Shown: positions 10,901 to 23,089, counted from the first letter of the stretch. The stretch is 64,000 bases of DNA from Niebla homalea (GCA_019925105.1 JAHGAU010000033.1:434001-498000), one strand, 5' to 3'. The notes: generated from the sequence alone by a model not told the origin. Numbers and translations: made by a program.

Positions 10901-12597
10901 ACGTAATCCTTTTATTTTAATTTAAATAAAGTATTAATTATATTATTAGAAGAAATATCTATATATTTACTTAGCTTTTTTAAAACATTTTAATTAATAA
11001 AGTTTTTTATTATACTTATACGCGTTAAATTATCCTAAAAGATTTATAATATTTTTAAGTATTCCGTTACCGCGTTTACGTAAACAATTATAAAGACCTT
11101 ATTAATCTCCGTTAAATTTTAACCGAAGTTATAAACGTTATTAATTTATAACTTATAAGAATTAACCTTAAAGCGCTATTTATCCGTTACCGGATTAATC
11201 GTTATTTATAAGGTATATAAGGTTAATAAATTAAGGACCACGTTTAAACCTTCTTAATTAATAACGTAAAAAAGTATTTTATATTATTTCTATTGTTTTT
11301 AATTATTAATTAAATAATACTATAATTAATAAACGTTATAATAAAAAATTTACTTATTATTAAGAAAAGCCATTTATAGTAAGACGACGGGGATTAATTA
11401 TAAGTTTTATTAGACCGTATATATTTATAGAATTAAATTTATTTAAGCTTTAATATTAATTAATATACTTAATAAGTAAAAATTATCCTAAAAACTTATT
11501 TAACCCTTAATAATAAAAACCGGGTATATTTTTAATTATTTTTTTATTAAATTTTAATTTTAAAACGTTATCGGAGTTTTATTGTTTTTTAATATATTAT
11601 CCTTTTTATAAGATTTTATACTTATTATTAAGACTTTATTAATAAGACGGTAAAGTAATCAGATATATAATAGCTTTTTCCGTAATATATATAATATTCG
11701 ATATTTTTATTTATTTTAAAGGCGGCGTTAAAGTTTTTAAATATAATTTTACGCTTTTAACCGTAAAAATCAGTTTTAATAAAAATACACGCCGGCTTTA
11801 AGCCGTCGGAATTAAGTTTAAATATCCTATTTTTAAAAGATTTACCCTTATTAACTTTTTAATTACTATTAATGGTATACTTTAAGTTATTCTTTTATAT
11901 AATTATTATTATTATTATGATATTATCCCGGATTCTTAATACCTTATTAATTATAAAGATTTTAATTTTAAGCTTTAATAAAAACTTTATAAAGAATATA
12001 TAAATATAAAATTTATTTAATAATAATAATAAATCCTTTTTTATAGTTTTTAAAATATTATAGAACTATATTACTTTTTAATTAAAATATTACTTAATAT
12101 CCTTAAACCGCTTATAATAAGTAAGTTAACGGTTTTCCGGATTAATTATTAAGTTTAAAAATTTATCCTTAAGTTCTTAATAACTTATTTTATTAATTTC
12201 CTCATCCGGTAAGTTAAAGATTTTACGAAAAATAAACCTTAAATAAAAAATTATCTTTTTTCTTTTAATAAAGAAGTACTTAAAATAAAGTATAAATTAT
12301 TTTTTTAAGTTAATAAATTACGTTTAATATTTACCCTTAAACTTATTTTAATATAATTTAAACCTTTCCGGATGAAAAAACTTATTTTTATAAGGTAAAA
12401 TAAAAGCCGTTAACGGTATACCGTTAGTATAAAGCTTAATAATAAGATTAACGCGGAGGAAAGTTCCGGAGTATAAACTTTTATATTATATATTAACGCG
12501 GTTAAATATATACTCTTAATAAGTACGATTTTTAATTTTAAGCTATTTAACTTTAAATTATAGTTTTAGAAATTAAACTTATTAAGCCGTAATATTA
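10901..12597 (-). other. Gypsy-1 gag/protease region, unreadable
   Basis: This lies upstream of the RT on the minus strand, where gag, zinc knuckle and protease should be. RIP has removed nearly all recognisable motifs; I could not place a CCHC box or a protease DSG. No second insertion is visible until the LINE at 12609. Confidence 0.5.
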
Positions 12598-12635
12598 TAA
12601 TAACGCTCGATATTATTATAATGATTATACGAAAA

Positions 12636-12770
12636 ATGGCGACGAACAACGGGACCCCAGAGGTCAGAAACGATACACACGTATATAACTTAAATAATAG
12701 TGAAAATAGTACCTTAAATACGATAAGCGGAAGCGGAATAATGGTAAAGGTAAAGGGGGAGGAAAAATAA
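12636..12770 (+). pseudogene. LINE-a ORF1 start (subfamily I)
   Basis: The frame begins MATNNGTPEVRNDTHVYNLN and runs 44 codons to a TAA. Every LINE 5' end in the window begins MATN(K/N)G or a close variant, so this is the conserved ORF1 N-terminus. LINE-d shares the NNGTPEVRND version, defining one subfamily. The first ~55 bases keep CpA words (gaacaa, cccca), so the DNA here escaped RIP. I do not recognise the N-terminal domain; in Tad1 elements ORF1 is an RNA-binding gag-like protein. Confidence 0.85.
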
Positions 12771-14689
12771 GCGGCTTAAATTAATAAGAACGGTAATAAA
12801 TTATATAAATAACGCGATAAATACGAAATAAAAAGGTTTTAAATTAAATAGGGAGTTTATAATTAATAAGATATATATAAAGGGATATATATAACGTATA
12901 AAGGTATTATTATAAAAGGTAATAAATAAAAAGCAGAAAGGATAAAGACGGTACGTAAGGACGGATAAAAAATAAGCGGAGGCGTAAAAAGCCTTATTAA
13001 GTATATATAAATTAAAAGAAAGTTAAGTAAAAATAAGGAAATATTAAGTAAATAAGAATAAATTATATAAAAAAATAACTATTAAATACGTAAGGGAAAA
13101 ATTAAAAAAAGGAAATAATAAAGGCGCTAGAAAGCCTTTTTATAATTATATAAAAGGATATTACGTTAAAGACTTAATTAATACTATAAATCGGATTACG
13201 GGGAATAAAAGATTTTTACGTAAATATAAAGAAAAACTTAAAAAAGTTAAAAAGGTTATATGGAGCTTAAAAAACAATAATAAAAGCGTTAACGGATAAA
13301 AATAAAAGGAAATAAAGAGGATATATATAAAGTAAAAAAGCGACGGGGGAAGCTTTAAAGAAAAAAACGGGGATAAACTAAATAGTAAAAGTTATAAAGG
13401 CGGTATTAACGTTAATAATAAAGGAAATAAAAGCGGGGAAGAAAATAACGGTATTAAGGAAAATAAAGATAATAACCGTATAGTTATCGGGCGAAAAAGA
13501 AAGGAGTATAACGGTAAAAATAAACTTATTATAATTAATAAAAACGTTTAAAATAATAAAAAAATTATTAACGGAGTAAATTATTATAATACGTAAACTA
13601 TAAAATAAGGATATCTTTTTCAATATAGTTTTATTAAAAACAAAAGAAAGGTTAAAGAAATCAAAGGGATAAGCCGGTAAAAAGGAATATAAAACGGTAA
13701 AAGTATTAAAATAATCCTTTATTATTATAATAAACGGGATATACTTAATAAGGTTTATAAAGGAGGAAAGGGAAGTTACCTTAAAATGGATAAAAAAGGA
13801 AAATATAGTTTTTTATTTTAAATTAAAAATTATTAATTATAGTTTCTTTTTTATAATAAAAAGGTTAAACGCCTTTAATTATATAAAGAAATACTTTACG
13901 GTTATCTTAAGTATAATATTAATAAGGATATATGACGATATTTTTAATAAAGGGGTAATAAAGGGTAAATCCCTTAAATTAATAAAACCTTAAGATTAAA
14001 TAACGGATATTTATTAATACTTTAAATATTAAGGGTACGGATATATTATTATAAGGTACCTTAATAATATGAAATATACGGTATATATTAAAGGGTATAA
14101 TACGTATAAATACGTTAACTTAATAATAAAGGGTTTAATAAAGAACGCGTTAAAATACGCGGCATATAATAATAATAATTACTTAACGTAAAACTTACGG
14201 TATACGGTAAAAGTAAAAAAGATTTAACGTAAGGAGATTAGGATAACGGTTAAAATTTAATGTTATAATTTATATAAACTTAAATTAATAAAGTAATTAA
14301 AAATAGTTTTAAAACGTAAATAGAATTTATTAAATAAGGAAGGATAAAACGTAATAACCAATAATATAAAAAAAAGGAAACTTATAATAATATTAACCCT
14401 TAAGGCCGACCGCTTAATTAAGATTATTATTATAATAAGAAAATTAAAATAAATAACGTTTAACTTTAAAAAGAAACCGTTTATATAAATAAAAATTAAT
14501 AAAAAAAGCCCGATAAACATTAATATTTAATATATTTACGTTTTTAAGGGTAATATAATATAACGTATATAAGGAAGTAATTAAAACCGTAATATTAATA
14601 TTTAGATTTAAAGAAATAAAAAATATTAATATTATAATAATATAAGAATTACTATATAATCCGTATATTTATTCTTTAATTAACCCGGG

Positions 14690-15130
14690 AAATAATTTTT
14701 ATTTAGCCTTTAAAGGTAACGAAATAATATAAACGTATTTCTTTATTAATAAAAGGCTAAATATAGATAATTAAGATATTACTTATTATAAAAAGAATTT
14801 ATATACGTTCCGGATTATATAAGAAAAGGATATTAAGGGTAACTTAAATATTTATAATATATATAATCCGCCTTTAATTAATAAGAAAAAACCCTTTATA
14901 ATCTTATTACTTAAAAATATTATAATTATACTTAATAAGTATTTCTTAATAAAGGACTTTAATCTTTATTATATTTAATAAAACGAAAATAGTTATATAA
15001 TTAATTATATTAAATTTAAGGAATTATTAATAATTATTATATAGTTTAACCTTATATTATTAATATTAAAAAAGGCTATTATATAAAAAAGTTATAAACT
15101 TAAAATTATAATTAACTTAATATTTAACTC
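14690..15130 (+). pseudogene. LINE-a APE-type endonuclease region
   Basis: At about 14940-14985 the frame reads YFLIKDFNLYY, corresponding to the hLLGDFNxHH motif of LINE apurinic endonucleases (Gly lost to Lys in this copy). About 40 codons later KIIINLIFNSENI matches the STIDLVFASE motif near the domain's end. In live elements this enzyme nicks the target DNA and so sets the insertion site. Stops from RIP interrupt it. The equivalent motif is visible in LINE-d (about 35345-35405), LINE-c (about 32090-32125) and LINE-b (about 42545-42580). Confidence 0.88.
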
Positions 15131-15889
15131 GGAAAATATTATTAATTTAATTATAATATATAGACCTTAAAAGGACCTAAAATACGGTTTAAATTACGTC
15201 CCGATATAAATAACTTTAAACTGATCCGTTAATATAACTTTATTTTTATCGTTTAAATAAGTATAGAAAACGGTTAAGGAAATTAAAGTATTTATAAAAG
15301 CGGTAAAAGTAATACTTTAATTAATTGAATTCCTCCGGCTTAATAATAAGGGATAAATTAATTATTTTATAAAGCGGGTAATAAAAGCTTTAAATAAAAT
15401 AATTAATATTATAATCTTAATAATAAAGCCGTCTTAAAGAGTTAAAACTTATTAAAATAAAGAATATATAAAAACGATTATAAAGGTAAAAGTACTTATA
15501 AAGTAAATTATTAAATATAAGAATTAAAAGATGCTTTAACGGTTAAAGGAAATATAAAAAGAAAAGGAAAAAATTATCCGGAAGGTTAAATAAACGTACT
15601 TCCGGGTTATAATATATAATTTAACGGTTTCCTTTTATGGTATTTAGAAGTTAATAAAATATAATAAAAAATAAAATAAGAAACTTAAACTTATCCTTAA
15701 GTTTTTACCCTTAAAAAGACCAGACGGTATAATAATAAATATTTTTAACGGTAAAATTAAAGCTCTTAAAAAAACGTTTTTTTTTCCGTTATTAAAAATT
15801 AACTTAATAAATATCGACGGTATAATATATTCTAAATTAATAATAATAAATAAAATAATAACTTAAAAAATAATAATTAAAGCAATTAA

Positions 15890-16900
15890 TAAATTAAAGA
15901 AAAATAAAACCCCCGGATTTAATAGTATATTAAATAGGTTCCTATTTATAATAACGTTATTATTTAGAAAAATTTTTACTTATTTATTTTAAGCCTACTT
16001 TAATATAGAATATTACCCCCATAAATTTAAGGAAATTAAGACGATTATCTTTAAGAAGCCGGTTAAGTTAAATTATTCGGAAATAAAGTTATATAAACCT
16101 ATTATATTCCTTTATATATTAAGGAAGGTTTTAAAAACGGTAGTTATAAAGATTTTAAGTAATTATATAGAAAGATATAAATTACTCCTTAATTAATAAA
16201 TAAGGGTAAAAAGAAAACGGTTAACGGAGATAGCTCTTAAAGGCTTAATTAATAACGTATATATAATATAAAATTATAGGAAGAAATACGTCGTAAGTCT
16301 TCTTTCCTTAAATATTATAAAGGCGTTTAATAAAGTAAACTATTAAAGGTTACTATATAATTTACGGAAAAAAAGGGTTTTATTTTTCCTTATAAATTAG
16401 ATAAAGAATTTTTTAAGTAACTAAATAACGTTAATTAACCTGGGATAGAAAATAAATACGATAAAGCCCGTAATAATAAGGATTCCTTAAGGGTTATTTA
16501 TTTCTTTAATCTTATTTCTGTTCTTTAACGGCCCGTTTATTAAAGACTTAATAAAGTTAAAATAGAAGATTTAAGTAAAAGGCTTTATTAATAATATTTA
16601 TTTTTTAACCTATAATACGTTTACTTATATAAATTATTTAAAGTTAAAATAAACTTATAAAGTCTATTTATAATAAGTAAAAATATATAAAACTTAATTT
16701 ATTTTATATAAGTATAAGTTTATTTATATAATAAAAAGCCCGAAGTTATATAATATAATAATTATAATAAACTTAAGTAATATAATAATAAAACCGGAAG
16801 TTAATATTAAGGTACTTAACCTATAAGTTAATAAGAAATTAGACTGGAAGGATTATATAAGAAAAGTCCAAAAAAAGATAATTTTATAGGAGAAAGGCCT
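15890..16900 (+). pseudogene. LINE-a reverse transcriptase region
   Basis: The domain opens around 15880-15930 with a NKLKKNKTPGFNSI-like stretch, corresponding to the KxxxAPGxDGI block. Around 16450-16520 the frame corresponds to GxPQGSPLSPxLFLFFN. Near 16580-16610 it reads GFINNIYFLTYNT, the F(V/A)DD box with both Asp residues changed to Asn. This is non-LTR-type RT arrangement. RIP stops are frequent, so it is inactive. Confidence 0.88.
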
Positions 16901-17589
16901 TATTTATTTTATGGTATTGACGTAGGGAGCTATTTTATAAAAGGTTAGAATTATTTATTAAGCGGTTATAAAGCTTATAATAATATATGCGGTAGCTGGT
17001 TAATACGTATTTAAAAGTATGCTTAAATATAAGAAAGAGCCCGTCCGGTAATTATAAAAGGTTTAAAATTAATATTTAAGAATAATAAATAAAGTATATA
17101 AAATAACTCCCATCCTAATATTAAAATCCAAGGTTTTTATATTATTAATAAAGTTAATTTTAAACCAAATAATTACTTAAATAAAACTTAAAAAAAGTAT
17201 AAACTTAATTATATTAATAGGAAATAAACGTATTTATTAAAATTATAAAAAACCTTAAATAAAAAAACGTAAAAAAACGGTATTTACTTTTTTTACGGAA
17301 GTTAAATTAAAATAATTTAAAAAAGAAATCGATTTAATTTATATTTAAAAAGTTAACGTAAAAGTATATAAACTTTTATTTAAAGTAAGAATAACGGAAA
17401 AAAAAAAAAAGGCTATAAAAATAAAGTTAATAATAATTACCCTATAAACTATAAAAAGGTAAATAAAGCGTTAATATAAATATAAAGAATTAATCCCTTA
17501 AAAGTAATAATACTTAACTTTAAATAATAACGAAGTTATTAATAAGTATCTTTAGTATTACGTAATTATAAGGAAAGGTAATAACGCGT

Positions 17590-17850
17590 TAATAATTTAA
17601 CTCCGGATAAGTAAAAACGGCTTAGTCTATTTCCTTTTTATTATATATACCGGTAACCGGATTAACGTTAATTATAAATATAAATAATAAAAATAAAACG
17701 TTATATACGTATTAATCTTCTATTTATTATTTAAGGAGCTTAAACCGGGATTAATTAAAAGGGTAAGGATTAATAATTATTATTAAATACTTATTAATAA
17801 AAAGGGTATTAAAGCGGCTGTTAAATTTATAATAATTACGGGCTTATCAT
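17590..17850 (+). pseudogene. LINE-a ORF2 C-terminal zinc module
   Basis: After the RNase H-like region the frame reads ISKNGLVYFLFIIYTGNRIN, corresponding to the LRTGKxGLxxFLxxI motif of fungal LINEs. It is followed by positions for C-x-C, then VIYVLIFYLLFKELKPGLI (HVLxxCPLFxxLR), then IKAAVKFIIITGL, matching the AAKFMIATGLLGQF motif that closes many Tad1 ORF2 proteins. The cysteines have become tyrosines. The region is retained, equally decayed, in LINE-c, -d and -g. Confidence 0.8.
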
Positions 17851-18562
17851 TATAGTTTAACTTAATTAATAAAATAAAAGAAATAATTAAAAACTTAATT
17901 AAGAAACCTTATTACTGACTTAAGGGTAAAAAATAATAACAGAAAAACTATACTTAATAAAAGGCTAAAAGGGCTATAAATACCGGGGCGGTATAAAAGG
18001 CGATATTATATCGGTTAATAAAATTATATAAATAAGGTAATAATAATATATATATCGGTAAGGATATTTAATAATATAATCGGAATTTTAAAATTTTAAT
18101 ATTAAATAAACCTATAAAGTAATGGAAAAGTAATAAGTTTAAAAGTAACCCTTAAATGGATTCAGTCGTAATATTATAGGTTTTCTTAAAAAAAAACGTA
18201 TAAATAAATTCCTATTCTTTAAACGGCTATAAATACTCTTAACCCTTGAAACGTAAATGGAGGCTAAGTAGATACCGGTTTTTATTCCTAACGTTATAAA
18301 TATCAGGTTTTTTACGGTTATTAATAAGGCTAAATAGCCGAGTATTAGGGAACGCCGGAATTAGCTTAGCTAGATCCGTAGTATAAATTAATCAATCAAT
18401 TAATAATAACGCTCCGCCGTTTTAATTTACTTAATTATAATAAAGGGGTTCTTAATTAAAGGGTAAATATCGCCTTCCTATTTTAAGGGTCGTTAAGTTA
18501 ATTAAATATCCATTATAATAGTAACGTTAAGCCTTCTTTTTAATAAAGAAGAAGAAATAAAA

Positions 18563-18909
18563 TATTAAATTAACTCCCGTTAATAATATACCGGCGGGAT
18601 TAATAAAAATAAGTATAAAAGACGTAACGTTATAGTCTAAATACTTAAGTATTACTTTAATAAGTAAATTAATAATAAAATTAACTCTTAAGGAACTTAG
18701 AAAGAATTAAGGCATAGCCTTTACTTAAGGTAAAGGTAATAACTACCCCGCTTTACGCCTGTTGAACTACGGCTCATAAATGACGCATATTAAGGCCGTT
18801 ACCAAGGCCCTTTACCAAGGCCCTTTGCCAAGGCCTAACGGCCTACCTTGGCGCAGCAGTATGGCGCACCACTGTAGCGCCGGCGCAGAGATGGCGCTAG
18901 CTGCTAATA
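18563..18909 (-). repeat. Gypsy-1 5' LTR
   Basis: 347 bp, matching the 3' LTR. The lower-coordinate half is RIP-mutated, whereas 18800-18905 is GC-rich and keeps CpA words (accaaggccc, gcgcagcag). It contains three 13-bp units of the aaggccctttacc type at about 18795-18835. The 5-bp duplication ttaaa follows at 18910-18914. Confidence 0.92.
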
Positions 18910-18914
18910 TTAAA

Positions 18915-19092
18915 CGATATACTTACCCGGGCTTTTTTATTAACTTTTTTTCCTTTTAAATCCGCTGCTTACGCTATACGCATACGGTAGCCCTTACTTA
19001 TATCTTTATAAATATCTTTCCTTTAATTAGTTTCTCCCTTTATTTCTTCCTAATATATACGATAGCCTCTTAAGTTTTTAACTTAAATATAA
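18915..19092. other. Unassigned, less AT-rich flank
   Basis: This is the sequence between gypsy-1 and the 207-bp element. The phrase around 19055-19085 (aatatatacgatagcctctt) recurs in similar form at 19683-19703, a short direct similarity of unknown meaning. No coding frame is visible. Confidence 0.4.
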
Positions 19093-19299
19093 CTGTCAGG
19101 GACTTAGTAGGGGTAAGGGTGAATATGACTGAATTTCAACTATATAGAGAAATCTATGGTAGAGCATGTATATAAATGTGCGGAGGGCTTACGCTAGGCC
19201 CTATAAAGCCTAGCCTGCTGACTAAGCTCTTGGTTATCAGCATTGTAGCCCTTATACCTCAGCCCTTATACCGTAATATTACCCCTTTTCCTCTGACAG
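19093..19299. mobile_element. 207-bp element with CTGTCAG/CTGACAG ends and TAA flanks
   Basis: The ends are perfect 7-bp inverted repeats, and an inner inverted match (AGGGGTAA / TTACCCCT) lies just inside each end. Both sides are flanked by taa (19090-19092 and 19300-19302), the 3-bp duplication typical of PIF/Harbinger elements. An alternative reading is a solo LTR (TGTCAG...CTGACA, 19094-19298), but the 5-bp flanks then disagree (ataac versus gtaag). The sequence is GC-moderate and not RIP-mutated. It has no coding capacity. Confidence 0.55.
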
Positions 19300-19302
19300 T
19301 AA

Positions 19303-20125
19303 GCTCCGGTGAGCTATTTACGTAAGTAAGGTCTGATAAGGGTCTTATGTAATTATTTAAAATACATATATAAGCCTTAGTTTATAAGCTTTTTTCTATA
19401 TCCGTATAAAATAGCCTGCTTAACTTTAGCGCTTAATACACTTTTTTAGTTAATATAATTTAATAGGTTAATTAAAGCTTTAACTTTTCATATTATTAGT
19501 TAACGAGTAAAATTATAAGCATAGAATTCTAGTTCTCCGGTATTTTAAAAGTTAAATATAGGCCTAATTTATCGGGTTATTAATAATAATAATTTACGAT
19601 TAAGTATAGGCATCCGGCGACGTCAATATATACCTATTATAATGGATATATATTCCATTCGTTATAGCTTACCTACTTTACTTAATATATAAGATAGCCT
19701 CTTACTTTTATAAGAAGGTCGTTATTTTTCCTATCGAGCTTAAAGTCGATTATTTTAAGTGTATCGTAATTTATGTCTTCTTTTTTAACGTCAACCGGCG
19801 GAGGCGGCTATATAACTTATCCCAGAAACGGATTTTATATATCGTAATATAATAGTATTAAATAAAAGATAAAGTAAACCTTTCTTATTAAGTTAAATAG
19901 CTTTAATTTATACGTAATATTATTAATAACGTAAATAATTATAAATAATCCATAATTTTTAATAATTTTTAATAATTTAAGGATTTAGACGGGCGACTTA
20001 TTTTAATATTTTTTATGTTAAATATAACTATATTATTAACCCGGAATTATAGTAAAGGTTAATAATATTTATTGGCTTATGTTACTTATATACTTAGCTT
20101 AAGTTTATTATTAAGTTTACTTTAA
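19303..20125. other. Unassigned mixed-composition DNA
   Basis: RIP-mutated DNA interspersed with patches retaining CpA/TpG (around 19310-19350, 19620-19640 and 19780-19830). It may be a decayed element older than its neighbours. I see no convincing motif. Confidence 0.4.
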
Positions 20126-20130
20126 ATTTA

Positions 20131-20250
20131 ATTGATTGATTGATTTATTTATATATGAGTCTAGTTACTTTAAGTTAATTTCGGCGTTCTATAATATTAA
20201 TGGCTAAGTTATAGTTATCTTAATATTTATATTTATTTTAAACTTATCGC
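20131..20250 (-). repeat. LINE-m: short LINE 3' end
   Basis: Begins with ttgattgattgattt (the AATC tail on the opposite strand), followed by a decayed version of the family 3' terminus: tagttactttaagttaattt then cggcgttct, matching tagctaagctaattccggcgttcc in other copies. It is more diverged than the other copies, so probably older. The 5' boundary is not clear. Confidence 0.65.
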
Positions 20251-20759
20251 TTTAATTTATCACTTTAATTTGAAAAGGGAAAAGGAAACCGTAATCGGCT
20301 AATTTAGCCCTAGTTTACCCTAAATATTAACTTAATATAAATAAAAACCTCTTCTTTATAATTATTTACCTTAATATTACGATTAAGTTTTTATATTAAT
20401 TTAATTAAGATTAATAATTATTTTAAATCCTTAATATATTATTTCCGCCGAGAATCCTTTACTTTTTAACGTTATAATCTGCGGTAAGGATTTAATAATA
20501 ATATTAAGTTTAATCGGGGGGAAGCGGCCTTAATTATATAACTTTACTTCTTTTAACGTTTAAATTTCGTTTTAAATATTTTATTATATACTTTTTCAGA
20601 TTAACCTTATTTAATCCTAACTTTAACCTTTTAACGTTAAATCCCCGTAACCCCTTTTTACCGGCCTTACGTAGTAATTAGGTTTATTTAAGGTTAACTA
20701 TAGGTACCAGTGAATCATCGGATATTTATTATTATTTTATCTATATTAATTACGTAACT
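20251..20759. other. Unassigned RIP-degraded DNA
   Basis: AT-rich without recognisable repeats. It may include part of the 3' LTR of gypsy-2, whose outer edge could not be found. Confidence 0.35.
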
Positions 20760-20885
20760 TACCGGATAGGGTTTAAGGGCTCTTAATGAAATCGTCCCTT
20801 ACCCTTGAAATATTCGATTATTCTGTAGTTTGTCTTCTGCACTTAAAAATGCCATTCCGCCACGCTCGCCCCCTACTTTAAATTT
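20760..20885 (-). repeat. Possible gypsy-2 polypurine tract and 3' LTR start
   Basis: This patch retains CpA/TpG words (tctgtagtttgtcttctgca, gccattccgccacgctcg) inside RIP-mutated DNA. Read on the minus strand, a run of A/G at 20869-20879 precedes TGGCGGAATGG near 20862, the arrangement expected of a polypurine tract followed by a 3' LTR. No second copy exists in the window, so LTR status is unproven. Confidence 0.35.
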
Positions 20886-21329
20886 AATAATTAAAAGAAA
20901 ATTTATTTAATTATCTTAACTATAGTTAACGTAAAACCGTAAATATTATTTAAATATACCGTTCGTATTTTTAGTTTAACCGTTAATCTCGGGATAAAAG
21001 TTAATAAATAACTTTAATTTTATTTTAACTTTCTAATAGAGTTTCTATTAGAAGTATAATGTAAACTATATTCCTTTATCCGAGATAATTAATTTAAAAT
21101 ATCCCTTTTTTCGTTATACTTAATTAATAAAAGCTTAAATAACGGTGGGTATATTTAACTTATTGAAAGGTATAAACTTTTTCTTTTTTAATAATCGGTT
21201 TATTATTATTGTAATATATTCTTAAATTTCATCGTAACGTTTATATTTTAATAGTTCGATAATAAAATTAATTAAAATATCCGTTTAATATCTATTTAGA
21301 ACGGGTAATAACTTAAGTAACCCGTATTT

Positions 21330-21545
21330 CTTTTCGCGATATAATTTTAACCTTTTATATATATAGTGCGACTTATAAAAACCGGGACATTAAGTTTATT
21401 TTCCGTAATTGATAATAATATAAACTTTAACGCTTATACGTTATAGTCCTATTAATATGGCCCTTTACGGTTAACTTATAAATTAAGCGTGTAATCCCTA
21501 TACGTAAATTATTATCCGTAAGTATAAATAGTTTATTAACGACGT
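21330..21545 (-). pseudogene. Gypsy-2 integrase H2C2 zinc-binding region
   Basis: The minus strand reads LFILTDNNLRIGITRLIYKL then KGHINRTITYKR, a stop, SLYYYQL, and later VALYI. This corresponds to the LYVPDDxxLRxxIIxxxHDxPxxGHPGRTxTYxLLSRxYYWPGM...CxxCQR block of Ty3/gypsy integrase. The cysteines are lost. It is distinct in sequence from the gypsy-1 integrase. Confidence 0.85.
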
Positions 21546-21789
21546 AAAGTAAGCTATCCCGGACGTCGTAATAATTTAACTTTAATCTAACAAGGTCCTT
21601 CCTAATAATATTTAAAGGGATTTTCCTATTATCCGTTTTTTTAATTTATATAATTCATTGGACGATATTATTATTAACGTACGCGTTTTGGCTCCATTAT
21701 AATAACTGGACTTAAAACGTAAGGGTAATATTAGGCGATTATTTTATTAACTCCTTACCTGGTATATTTCTTCTTAATTTCTTTAAGGA

Positions 21790-22271
21790 TACTCCCCCAA
21801 CCGGTACGGGATTAATCCCGCGGGATAGGTACGGGATAGGTACGGGACCGGTACGGGATAGGGAAAGGGTAACCTTATCCCGTACCGGTGGCAACGGTAT
21901 AGGACCGGTACGGGACCGGGAAATGCCAAGATACCGTTTTACTATTTATAGTATATAAATAATAATATATACCTTAAAATGACCTAAATTAATAATAAAA
22001 AAATCCAAAAATTCAATATTGGAAGTAAATATTTCTCCTAAATAGGCTTAGCGGCTCGCTTAATATTAAAAATAGTATATTTTATACTTAAAATAAATAA
22101 AAATTACCTTATTTAAAGATAATATTTTTGCAACCGGGATCTTGGCATTTCCCGGTCTTATACCGGCGGTATAGGGACGGTACGGGAACGGGAAATACCC
22201 TTATACCGTACCTGCCGGTATGGGAAGACCATAATCAAATCCCGTCCCATACCGTACCGGTTGGGGGAGTA
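21790..22271 (+). mobile_element. MITE B1, hAT-like, family B
   Basis: A 482-bp GC-rich island with inverted ends TACTCCCCCAACCGGTACGG and a perfect 8-bp target duplication, tttaagga (21782-21789 and 22272-22279). The subterminal regions repeat GGTACGGGA/CCGGTACGGG rather than the GGGACGGGAT of family A. The AT-rich core (about 21935-22130) contains aatccaaaaattcaatattg followed by gaagt, shared with the core of A1 and A2, and is bracketed by ccaagat/atcttgg. It lies in gypsy-2 between integrase and RNase H. The short open frame over its right end is a repeat shadow. Confidence 0.88.
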
Positions 22272-22849
22272 TTTAAGGATAATTACTTTAATAATTCCTT
22301 ATCCTTAAATACTTCTTCGTTTAAGGTATAAATTATCGTATATAAATCCATAATATAAATTCCGATTTATTGATTAATATCCTTATTAAATTAACTTTTA
22401 AGTTTAAGTTAAAATTTAATAATTTTAATATAATATATATGTAAAAGCGGCTTTTATTACTATCTTTATTAATTAAGAGGTCCCCTAGCCTTTTCGTTAA
22501 GTTATCCGGCTTAACTCCTTATTTCCTTAATCGGTAAGTAATCTAAAAGTTGAACTCCGAAAAAAACTTAGTTTATTTTATTTACTTCTTGTTTAATCGC
22601 TTTAATATTATAAAGTATTTTAAATTCTTATAGTCTATAATTATCTTAATAAGGTCCTTAATAGGTATATTAGCTAATTTAAGATATTATTCCTTAAATA
22701 CGCGTATAATTACTAATAGCTCCTTATTATAAATTTTATAATTATATTTTTAAGGCGAAATCTGTTTTAATAGAAAAGCGATTAAACGTAAAACGTTTTT
22801 CGAATCTTTTTACGATAATATAATGGCGACGATATAATCTGAAATATTA

Positions 22850-23010
22850 GTTTCTAATTATTTCTCTCTCCTTATTTAGATTAAAGTATATTAAAAGAGG
22901 TATTATTATAAAGGCTTTCTTAAAAGTATTAAAAGCCTTTTATTCCGGTTTATTTAGTAGCTATAAGTATTTAAATTCCAGGAACTTAAAATAATAACTT
23001 TATTAGATTT
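22850..23010 (-). pseudogene. Gypsy-2 RNase H start
   Basis: The minus strand reads KAFNTFKKAFIIIPLLIYFN then LNKEREII, corresponding to KAFxxLKxAFTxAPxLxHFDPxxxxIVETDAS at the start of the gypsy RNase H. The following residues continue recognisably (YFRLYRRHYI for SDYVVAAVL). RIP-derived stops interrupt it. Confidence 0.87.
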
Positions 23011-23089
23011 ATTAAGAGCGTTATTATTCTTAAATAGCCAGCGATAAACCTCCTATAGAAGTTTATAAAACCGAGAAATACCTATATAT

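Larger units (their letters stand above)
12609..18403 (+). mobile_element. LINE-a: full-length Tad1-like LINE inside gypsy-1
   Basis: About 5.8 kb, flanked by an 11-bp target duplication, taataacgctc (12598-12608 and 18404-18414). The 5' end precedes an ORF1 start (ATG 12636). The 3' end has the family terminus ggaacgccggaatt..., followed by an (AATC)n-type tail instead of poly(A). ORF2 relics are readable in order: endonuclease (about 14690-15130), reverse transcriptase (about 15890-16900), an RNase H-like region (about 17280-17560) and a C-terminal cysteine/histidine module (about 17590-17850). This order is that of Tad1-clade elements in ascomycetes. It is RIP-mutated throughout except its first ~60 bases. 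Confidence 0.92.
5403..18909 (-). mobile_element. Gypsy-1: complete Ty3/gypsy LTR retrotransposon, RIP-inactivated
   Basis: Two LTRs in direct orientation (5403-5774 and 18563-18909) are flanked by a perfect 5-bp target duplication, ttaaa (5398-5402 and 18910-18914). Pol lies on the minus strand in the order RT, RNase H, integrase (descending coordinates), which is the Ty3/gypsy order. A full-length LINE (12609-18403) is inserted near the 5' end; without it the element is about 7.7 kb, a normal size. The stretch 11000-12600 should hold gag and protease but no motif survives clearly. The frames are broken by many TAA/TAG codons from RIP, so the element is dead. I saw no clear primer-binding site next to 18563. 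Confidence 0.92.

Noticed and set aside
22128..22331. 67-codon plus-strand frame
   Set aside because: It covers the right half of MITE B1 and its flank; the Gly/Thr/Tyr run is a translation of the GGTACGGGA repeats.
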